From Paenibacillus pinihumi DSM 23905 = JCM 16419 (GTDB lineage Bacteria > Bacillota > Bacilli > Paenibacillales > Paenibacillaceae): a DNA stretch of 64,000 bases. How positions within the stretch are numbered: position 1 is the first letter of the stretch; every line of letters starts with the position of its first letter. The notes beneath the pieces were generated by a model. It had not been told where the DNA came from. It did not search any database and saw only the letters and a list, made by a program, of their open reading frames with translations. Location: assembly GCF_000422505.1 (NCBI RefSeq), contig NZ_AULX01000018.1:1-64000 (forward strand). The letters are read 5' to 3'. Positions 56,669 to 64,000 of this stretch are shown here, one piece after another. Made by a program: the position numbers and the translations under genes.

Positions 56669-59600
56669 ATGACCAGTCCAATGCAAAAGCAAGAAAGCTA
56701 TGTCCAGCGCATTACGCACGCCAACTATATTGTCCGGGATCACCGGGTTCATCAAATTCGTACACTCCCGGGCGTCACCCTGCTGGATATGGTATACCGC
56801 CTGTCACTGCCCTACTTGGGTACACAGGCGATTGAGCTTCGAAATATATTGTTTATCCAGCCAATCGTCACCTCGCCGCAATTTGATCAGGAAGTGAGTG
56901 TAACCTTTACGCCTGAGCAAGCCCATTATAAAGTGCAGGTGACAAGCCGCAAGGTGACCGGAAATACAATCGTCGATCCGAAGTGGCAGGCCAACATGGA
57001 ATGCATCCTGTCCGTCAGGCCGGAACAGGCCGAACTGCCCCAAATCCGGGATATGCAGGCAATCATCGGCCAACACGATCAGCAGTGGGATATGGATGAT
57101 GTGTACGCCGTAGCACGGGAAGCAGACATTAGCCATGATGCATTTATGAAAACGCTGGGGAAAGTTTACCGTCGCGGTCAGGAAGAAGTCATGGAATTGC
57201 AGCTCGGGGAGTTAGCGGAAAAGTATCGCTCCAAATTTGTTGCGCATCCGGCTTTTCTGGACGGCTCTACCTTTGCCGGCTACTCATTTCGTCTGAGCGG
57301 GGAACGCGATCATATCTTTGATGCAGGCAAGGCGTACATTCCGTTTATGATCGGCCGCTTTTGCATTTATAAAACGCTGCCCGATACGATCTATACGTAT
57401 ACGCGCAGGTCGCCTGCGGATGAGGCGGAATCAGGCGAAGCGCGGGATGTATTCTCAGCCAGCCTGGAGATTCGGAATCAAGCAGGAGAGCTGCTGGTTG
57501 AATTTGAACACCTGACGTTAAAGCGAATCCGGGGGCTGCAATCTATTCAGCGCCTGATTCAATTGGATGCGGGGAATGAAGCGTCTGCTGAACTTCTGGA
57601 GGAGAGCGTAAGTGCATCCGGCTTCTCAGAGCGTCAGTCTGAAGCGGCAGTCTCAAGCTCTTTGGGGCAAAATCCGGCTTCTTCATCCATCGCGGGTGAA
57701 TCTCAGGACCCTGCGGAGTGTGCTGCGGCTTACTTGCAGGAACAGATCGGACACGTTCTTCAGACAGACCCCGCTTCTCTGGATGCCCAGACAGGCTTTT
57801 ATGATTTGGGCCTGGATTCAACCGAATTGATCGTTCTGGTGAAGAAACTCGAACGGCGGGTGGAGGCGCAATTATATCCGACGCTATTATTTGAGTACGC
57901 TACGATTGAACGCTTGTCTGAATATTTGGCAGACCAGCATGCTGCGGCATTCCAGCAGCCGCATGAGACTGCAGATAAAAAGCAGGCAACGGAATCACTC
58001 TCGTCTGATATGACCACGGATACGGGTGCCGGTGCCCAGCCGGATTTGTCCGCCGGAGACAGCGGTTTCGCTGTAACCGGGGAGAGCAGCAAGCTGTTGA
58101 TTTACCGCCGGCACTGGGAACAGGCTGCAATCAGACAACGTGAAAAGGCCGAGGAAGCAACCGATGCCAAGGGCACTCCAATAGCACGGCAATACAAAAT
58201 CTGGCTGTACGGGCCGGCTGCCCGGCTTCATGCCGGATTGCCCTCGGTGTTGTCCGCAGAGCTTGGTAATGCCGAAATGTTCCTGCTTGAATCTGAGGGG
58301 GATGACACGCCAGCAAGTCTGGAACAGATATTCAGGCAATCACTTGAACGCCTTCAGCATGAGCTCTTACAACGGACATCGGATCATATTCAATGTTTGA
58401 TCGTTGCAGATGGCTTGGACGAATCAGGCCAGTACGCGGCAGCCCTGGAGGCTATGCTGAGAACGGCTAATCTGGAGCAGCCCCGCATTAGCGGCCAAGT
58501 GATTCTGATCGATCATTTGTTGGAACTGCCTTTATCCGAACTGGGGGGACTGCTGCTGCAAGAGGCCGTATTCTCGCAGCGTACGGAAGGAACGGTCAGG
58601 TATAGCGGACAACCGCTCTCCCGGATGGCTAGACATTGGACACCGATAACTGGTGAAAAGGCTAATGTTTCTGCCGATGCCCGTGTTGAACCCACCCCTG
58701 CCCAACTGGCCTTTAAGCCAAACGGCGTGTATGTGATCACGGGCGGTTTAGGCGGTTTGGGACTGGCTGTGGCTGAGCATATAGCAGGGAAATTCCCGGT
58801 CAAGCTGGCGCTTATCGGCCGTTCGCCTATCCGTGCCGAACAGGAGCAGCGGGTTCAGCAATTGCGGGAGCTTGGCTCGGAGGTTATGGTGCTGCAATCA
58901 GACATAGGCTCTGAAGCCCAGGTAGAGGAGGCTTATGCCCGCATCAAAGATCAATTTGGTGCGATTCACGGCATCGTTCATAGTGCAGGCATTATCAAGG
59001 ATGAGTTCATCGTCCGTAAACAGACATCGGAATTAAAAGAAGTATTTCTGCCCAAAGTACAGGGGCTGTTTGCGCTGGATAATGTGAGCCGAGAGGAGCA
59101 GCTCGACTTTTTTGTCCTATTTTCATCAATCTCCGCGGTCATTGGGAATTTAGGTCAGGCTGATTATGCAAGTGCCAATGCCATTATGGACGTCTTTGCA
59201 GAGCTTCGCCAAGAGCGGGTAAGCCGGGGCGAGCGCAGCGGCATGACTGTGTCCATCAATTGGCCGCTTTGGGCGGACGGAGGCATGCATATTGATGAAG
59301 CCATGGAGCGTATGCTGTTTGCCTCATCAGGACTCAAGCCATTGCCAACGCTGGCAGGTTTGGAGGCGCTGGACCTTGCGCTGGCAGCCGGAGCGGCACA
59401 GGCAATTGTCATGTATGGGGAAGAGAGCCGGATTCAACATACATTTACGAGCGTGAATGCGGGTCAGGTCGAACAATTCACAAGTCTTGACGGGCAGATC
59501 GAGGTCAGCTATGGCCCGGATGATATTGCGATTATCGGCTTGTCCGGACGTTATCCGCTTGCCGGGACGATCAGCGAGTTCGAAGCCAATCTTCGCAGCA

Positions 59601-62600
59601 AGCGGGACTGTGTAACATCATTCCCCCAAGACAGATGGGAAGGACATGATTTTGGGTATGAGGTGGATCAGTTTTATAAATTCGGCGGGTTTATTGACCA
59701 TATGGACAAGTTTGACCCATTGTTTTTCAATATGTCGCCTAGACAGGCCGAGACAACCGATCCGCAGGCCCGTTTGTTTTTACAAGCAGCCTGGTCTGCT
59801 TGTGAGGATGCTGGCTTCTATCAGAACCGTGGAGAGCATCACTATGTATCAGGCGGCGAACAGAGCGTCGGTGTATTTGCGGGTGTATTCTGGAGCCATT
59901 ATGAATTGTTTGGTGCAGATTTGGCCCATCAGGGGACGCCGATGTCATTTGGCAACAGTCCTGCGGCTATTGCGAACTTGGTTTCCTATAATCTGAACTT
60001 GCACGGCCCTTCGATGGCGGTGGATACCATGTGCTCCTCATCTTTGACAGCTATCCATTTGGCAAGTGAAAGCATAAAGGGCGGAGAGTGCCACTTTGCC
60101 ATCGCAGGGGGCGTTAATCTGGTCACGCATCCGCATAAATATATGTTTTTAAGGCAGGCACAGTTTCTGGCTTCCGACGGGCGCTGCCGCAGCTTCGGTG
60201 AGGGCGGCGACGGCTATGTGCCGGGAGAAGGCGTGGGCGCTGTCCTGCTGACGACAGTAGCGCGGGCGGAGCGTGAAGGCTATCCGGTGTATGGGGTGAT
60301 TAAAGGCTCTGCTATCAATCATGTCGGCAAAACATCAGGGGCAACTGTGCCTGATCCGGTTGCACAATCTGAAGTCATTAAAAATGCGCTGGACAAGTCG
60401 GGCATACACCCGCGCACCATTACCTATGTGGAGGCGCATGGCACGGGAACCTCGCTGGGCGACCCGATAGAGATTCAAGGCTTGACGCGCGCTTTTTCCG
60501 AACGGACAGAGGACAAGGCCTACTGTGCCATTGGCTCTTCCAAATCGGGCATTGGACATCTGGAGGCGGCGGCAGGCATTGCTGCGCTCACCAAGCTGCT
60601 TTTACAGTTCCGGCGGGGGGAGATGTTCCCTTCTCTGCATGCGGAGAAAACGAACCCGTTCATTCCGTTTGCAGATACGCCGTTTTATCTGGAACGGGAC
60701 GGGAAGGAATGGAGCAGGATTGAGAAAGTTACGGGCGGCAAGCGGGGTTTCTATTCAAGACGGGCCGGGCTTAGCTCCTTTGGCGCATTCGGGAGCAATG
60801 CCCATCTGATTGTAGAGGAATATATACCGCTACCAAAAGCGAAAGCCTCCACCACCCGGGAGGGCAAGCCGGTTATCATTCCGCTGTCCGCCCGCAATGA
60901 AGACAGGCTGCAAGCTGTTGCCAGGCGGCTGCTTGACTGGCTGCTTGCTGACGGTCAGGGTGCAAAAGAAATATCCGGTCCATCGTTACGCGAGCAATTG
61001 CTTGCGGACATACTGGAGCAACTGGCCGGATTGCTGGATGTGCCGGCAAGCGAATTGGATGATTGGCAGCCTTTTGTCGACCAGAATGTTGATCCATTGA
61101 CCCGCTTCCGGTTGTATGAGCGGCTGGAGGAAAAGTGGGAGCTGTCCGGCCTTGAAGGGCAAACCTGTCAGGCAGTTTCCGTTCAAGAGCTAGCCGATCT
61201 TCTGCTTCAGCATCATCGGGCTGCGCTGGCCATGCAATATGCAGAGGCTCCGGCAGGCCAAGCGGGGACAGAGCTTCCAATACCTGATAATTTGAATGAG
61301 CTGGCTTATACACTTCAGGTTGGCAGGGAAGCGATGGCTGTCCGGTTAGCCTGTGTTGTCCGGTCGACCGACGAATTAATCAGCGCACTGCGAGCGGTTA
61401 TAGAGGGGCATACGCCATTGAACGGCTATCGAAGTGCCGGGTCAACTGGCAGGAACGCCACTGTTATTGAACTCCACACCAGGATGAGCGATGAGGAGCT
61501 CAGTACAGCGGCAGAACAATGGACAAAGGGAGCCCGCTTACACTGGCAAGGACAATATGAAGCTCTTCCTCAGCGAATTCATATCCCAACCTATCCATTC
61601 GCAGAGCAAAGGTATTGGGTTCCCGCAGCGGAGTTGGCCAGTTCTGCCGGGTCACGGCGATTCCAAGGGCAGGACATGATTCATCCGTTAGTGCACCGCA
61701 ATACGTCCGATTTGACGAAGCAGCGGTTTAGATCGGCCTTCAATGGCCATGAACCGTTTTTGAACGACCATGTGGTGAACGGCCGTCGTGTGCTGCCGGC
61801 TGCTGCGATTCTGGAAATGGTGCGTGCGGCCGTATATGAGGCTGCTGCTCCGCTTATGGCGGATGAACGGAGACTGACGCTGAAGCAAGTCGTGTGGACA
61901 AAGCCCATCGTTGCCAATGACGCAGGCGCAAATACGCTGCTTCATATCGGACTTTCACCGCAAAGCAATGGCGGCATTGGATTTGAAATTTATGGGGAGC
62001 AGGAAAATGAGCTGTACTCACAAGGGACGGCAATGATCGGTACGGAACAGGAGCAGCCCCGCCTTGCATTGGAGAAGCTGATTCACCAGTCCCGTCCTAG
62101 CCGGTGGAGCGCAGGGGAGTACTATACGGCCTTTCAAAATTGCGGTTTGTCATATGGAGCGGAGCACCGCTGTATGGAGAGCGTTCACCTGGGCACAGAC
62201 ACCGTTTTGGTGAAGCTCCGGTTGCCTGTAAGCGATGGAGCAGCTTCAAATGCCGCATACGGGGATTCGTATATGCTGCACCCGGGTTTATTGGATTCCG
62301 CTCTGCAGGCGACACTTGTTCTTAACCATCCGGCCAGCCCAAGCTCTGACGAAATGCCGGAGCTCCCTTTGATGATCCCGTATTCCTTGCAGGAGCTGCA
62401 AATATACGGCAAGGCTGCACCTGCAATGTGGGCCGTCGTCCGGCATAGTACAAGCGGGCCTTCTGCCGAAAATGTCCGGGCCTTTGACATCGATATTTGC
62501 GATGAAGAGGGGCTGGTGCTTTGGCGTGTCCGGCAGTTGACGGCGGCAGCGTTAAAGCCGGAAGAGAAGGCGGCTGATTTGGGCGTGCTTCTCTATGAGC

Positions 62601-64000
62601 CTATTTGGCGTGAATGCAGTTTGACTTCACCAATTTCACCACAAAGCGTTTTGCCGCTGCGGCATTCTGTTTTGCTCTGCGGGCGGGATCATGCGGACCT
62701 TCAAAGAGTAGAAGCGCAGTTGCCAGGCATCAGCTGCCAGGCTTTGCGGTCAGAGGAGCGTCATGAGGGATTGCAATTCCAGGAGTATGCCATTCAGCTT
62801 CTGGAGCAGATTCAGCATATTCTGGCTGCAGGCGGAACAGGCAAAGCGCTGTTGCAGGTCGCTGTTCCTTCATCAGGCAGCGGCAAGCTTCTTGCAGGGT
62901 TGAGCGGAATGCTCAGAACCGCACATCTGGAGCACCCTCGCCTGTTGTGGCAGCTCATTGAACTTGAGCCTGAGCTGACGGCAACTGAGATTGCAAGCAC
63001 ATTGCAGGCCAATGCGGGCTGCCTGGAGGATCTTCATATTCGCTACAGCAACGGCAAGCGGTATGTGAAGGACTGGCAGGAACAAGCTGCTCTCCGTCAT
63101 TCCGGCACGAACCCTTGGCGGAATGACGGGGTATATGTCATTACGGGAGGCGCCGGAGGCTTGGGGATAATCGTTGCCAAAGATATTGTAACCCGCGCCC
63201 CTCAGGCAACGCTGGTGCTGACCGGGCGTTCGGGGCCGGAGCAGGCGACGGTGCAAGACAAGCTGGCTGTGCTGCAAGCTGAGGCGCCTCTTGCCACTAT
63301 TGATTATGTACAGGCAGACGTGTCAGACCGTGACCAGGCAGACAGCCTTGTGGAGCGTATCCATACCTGTTACGGGGCATTACACGGTATTATTCACAGC
63401 GCCGGTGTAACACGGGACAGCTACCTGCTTAAAAAGGTGCCGCAGGAGCTGAAGGACGTATTTGCACCAAAGGTATCAGGTGCCGTCAATCTTGATTTGG
63501 CGAGCCGCCATCTCCCGCTTGAGCAATTTATTATTTTTGGCTCGATTGCCGGATCGCTGGGCAATGCCGGGCAGGCTGACTATGCAGCGGCTAACGCTTT
63601 TGCAGCGGCCTATGCGGATTACCGGGCAGAAGCTGTCCGCGCAGGGCTTTGCGCCGGGAAGACATTGACGATCGACTGGCCGCTTTGGCAGGAGGGCGGG
63701 ATGCTTGTCGATGCAGAGAATGAGGAGCGGCTGCGCCGCCATATCGGCATCATTCCGATGAGTTCCGCGACCGGCTTGCGGGCGCTGTCCGACGGCCTGT
63801 CTCTTCCGGGTTCCCGCTTGATTGTATTGGGAGGGGACTTGAAGCGGATAAGAGAGAGAGTCACAGCGAATGAGAAAGGTGCCGGACACGCCATAATGCC
63901 GGGCGGCTGGAACGAGGCAGCGGCTTTGGTTGCAAGCGGCAGTAGCGACGGCATACCGGCGGACAAAGCATCTGTCGCGGCAGCGATGGAGGATGCGCTC
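56669..64000 (+). CDS. trans-AT PKS: DH-ACP-KR-KS-DH-KR..., incomplete at window end
   Basis: An open frame of at least 2443 codons that continues past 64000. It starts with ATG behind AAGGAG, 12 bp after the previous stop. The first DH (about 15-310) has H25 and P34 but Gln29 for Gly, and D198 followed by Phe202. ACP has S384 (GLDS). KR (about 510-900) has TGGLGGLG, Y833 and N837. KS (about 953-1385) has C1122 (DTMCSSS), H1257 and H1297. The second DH (about 1670-1950) is canonical: H1701-x3-G1705-x4-P1710 and D1876/Q1880. The second KR starts near 1980 with ITGGAGGLG (2158), Y2305 and N2309. An ACP probably follows beyond the edge. The first DH-ACP-KR completes the module begun by KS2 of the previous protein. 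Confidence 0.9.
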   Translation, partial: MTSPMQKQESYVQRITHANYIVRDHRVHQIRTLPGVTLLDMVYRLSLPYLGTQAIELRNILFIQPIVTSPQFDQEVSVTFTPEQAHYKVQVTSRKVTGNTIVDPKWQANMECILSVRPEQAELPQIRDMQAIIGQHDQQWDMDDVYAVAREADISHDAFMKTLGKVYRRGQEEVMELQLGELAEKYRSKFVAHPAFLDGSTFAGYSFRLSGERDHIFDAGKAYIPFMIGRFCIYKTLPDTIYTYTRRSPADEAESGEARDVFSASLEIRNQAGELLVEFEHLTLKRIRGLQSIQRLIQLDAGNEASAELLEESVSASGFSERQSEAAVSSSLGQNPASSSIAGESQDPAECAAAYLQEQIGHVLQTDPASLDAQTGFYDLGLDSTELIVLVKKLERRVEAQLYPTLLFEYATIERLSEYLADQHAAAFQQPHETADKKQATESLSSDMTTDTGAGAQPDLSAGDSGFAVTGESSKLLIYRRHWEQAAIRQREKAEEATDAKGTPIARQYKIWLYGPAARLHAGLPSVLSAELGNAEMFLLESEGDDTPASLEQIFRQSLERLQHELLQRTSDHIQCLIVADGLDESGQYAAALEAMLRTANLEQPRISGQVILIDHLLELPLSELGGLLLQEAVFSQRTEGTVRYSGQPLSRMARHWTPITGEKANVSADARVEPTPAQLAFKPNGVYVITGGLGGLGLAVAEHIAGKFPVKLALIGRSPIRAEQEQRVQQLRELGSEVMVLQSDIGSEAQVEEAYARIKDQFGAIHGIVHSAGIIKDEFIVRKQTSELKEVFLPKVQGLFALDNVSREEQLDFFVLFSSISAVIGNLGQADYASANAIMDVFAELRQERVSRGERSGMTVSINWPLWADGGMHIDEAMERMLFASSGLKPLPTLAGLEALDLALAAGAAQAIVMYGEESRIQHTFTSVNAGQVEQFTSLDGQIEVSYGPDDIAIIGLSGRYPLAGTISEFEANLRSKRDCVTSFPQDRWEGHDFGYEVDQFYKFGGFIDHMDKFDPLFFNMSPRQAETTDPQARLFLQAAWSACEDAGFYQNRGEHHYVSGGEQSVGVFAGVFWSHYELFGADLAHQGTPMSFGNSPAAIANLVSYNLNLHGPSMAVDTMCSSSLTAIHLASESIKGGECHFAIAGGVNLVTHPHKYMFLRQAQFLASDGRCRSFGEGGDGYVPGEGVGAVLLTTVARAEREGYPVYGVIKGSAINHVGKTSGATVPDPVAQSEVIKNALDKSGIHPRTITYVEAHGTGTSLGDPIEIQGLTRAFSERTEDKAYCAIGSSKSGIGHLEAAAGIAALTKLLLQFRRGEMFPSLHAEKTNPFIPFADTPFYLERDGKEWSRIEKVTGGKRGFYSRRAGLSSFGAFGSNAHLIVEEYIPLPKAKASTTREGKPVIIPLSARNEDRLQAVARRLLDWLLADGQGAKEISGPSLREQLLADILEQLAGLLDVPASELDDWQPFVDQNVDPLTRFRLYERLEEKWELSGLEGQTCQAVSVQELADLLLQHHRAALAMQYAEAPAGQAGTELPIPDNLNELAYTLQVGREAMAVRLACVVRSTDELISALRAVIEGHTPLNGYRSAGSTGRNATVIELHTRMSDEELSTAAEQWTKGARLHWQGQYEALPQRIHIPTYPFAEQRYWVPAAELASSAGSRRFQGQDMIHPLVHRNTSDLTKQRFRSAFNGHEPFLNDHVVNGRRVLPAAAILEMVRAAVYEAAAPLMADERRLTLKQVVWTKPIVANDAGANTLLHIGLSPQSNGGIGFEIYGEQENELYSQGTAMIGTEQEQPRLALEKLIHQSRPSRWSAGEYYTAFQNCGLSYGAEHRCMESVHLGTDTVLVKLRLPVSDGAASNAAYGDSYMLHPGLLDSALQATLVLNHPASPSSDEMPELPLMIPYSLQELQIYGKAAPAMWAVVRHSTSGPSAENVRAFDIDICDEEGLVLWRVRQLTAAALKPEEKAADLGVLLYEPIWRECSLTSPISPQSVLPLRHSVLLCGRDHADLQRVEAQLPGISCQALRSEERHEGLQFQEYAIQLLEQIQHILAAGGTGKALLQVAVPSSGSGKLLAGLSGMLRTAHLEHPRLLWQLIELEPELTATEIASTLQANAGCLEDLHIRYSNGKRYVKDWQEQAALRHSGTNPWRNDGVYVITGGAGGLGIIVAKDIVTRAPQATLVLTGRSGPEQATVQDKLAVLQAEAPLATIDYVQADVSDRDQADSLVERIHTCYGALHGIIHSAGVTRDSYLLKKVPQELKDVFAPKVSGAVNLDLASRHLPLEQFIIFGSIAGSLGNAGQADYAAANAFAAAYADYRAEAVRAGLCAGKTLTIDWPLWQEGGMLVDAENEERLRRHIGIIPMSSATGLRALSDGLSLPGSRLIVLGGDLKRIRERVTANEKGAGHAIMPGGWNEAAALVASGSSDGIPADKASVAAAMEDAL

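Overview
The window looks like a chromosome segment of a Paenibacillus-type member of the Bacillota. The evidence is a CggR-controlled six-gene glycolytic operon in Bacillus order, then secG, rnr, smpB and a tmRNA gene, strong AGGAGG ribosome sites, sigma-A promoters, U-tract terminators, and a trans-AT polyketide cluster preceded by a LoaP-type antiterminator. The genus is an inference from protein character and cannot be proven from the sequence alone.

Layout. (1) 480-7769: cggR-gapA-pgk-tpiA-gpmI-eno, with a consensus promoter and a two-half CggR operator upstream. (2) 7970-13683: a TIM-barrel sugar isomerase, secG, RNase R with a very long basic low-complexity tail, smpB and ssrA (tmRNA). 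(3) About 13.6-31.1 kb: an accretion zone. Decayed copies of the 3' end of ssrA recur at 13601, 16243, 26888, 30452 and 31024 and separate blocks of cargo. The first block is a two-gene XRE/ImmA cassette. The second holds an SDR/MarR pair, a LacI-controlled ABC-transporter/phosphohydrolase operon and a secreted CYTH-like protein. The third encodes a protein fusing a sigma-70-like factor to a ParB-like domain, plus a ParB-like paralogue. The fourth is a small unknown gene, and a helicase-nuclease fusion follows the last copy. No integrase was recognised. (4) 34.1-45.2 kb: a GntR/LacI-type regulator with a GH95-like glycosidase under a cre site, a VOC protein, an ABC exporter plus a DUF4097-like lipoprotein facing a two-component system, and two tandem copies of a small secreted protein. 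(5) 45.3-64.0 kb: the start of a trans-AT PKS cluster: structured leader and terminator, loaP, an Sfp-type phosphopantetheinyl transferase, an AT-AT-ER protein, and two giant PKS genes. The second PKS gene runs off the right edge.

How parts work together. CggR represses the glycolytic operon at its own promoter. SmpB and tmRNA act together in trans-translation, and RNase R degrades the released messages. A LacI-family repressor sits in the operon it probably controls through two identical 20-bp palindromes. A MarR protein probably controls the divergent SDR gene through three palindromes spaced exactly 45 bp apart. In the PKS region the PPTase arms the carrier domains, the AT2 domain supplies malonyl units to AT-less modules, AT1 looks like a proofreading acyl hydrolase, and LoaP would allow RNA polymerase to pass the strong terminator before loaP and the hairpin between the AT-ER gene and the first PKS gene.

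The most unusual items are the sigma-ParB fusion with its paralogue, the ladder of ssrA 3'-end remnants, the terminator architecture around loaP, and the RNase R tail.
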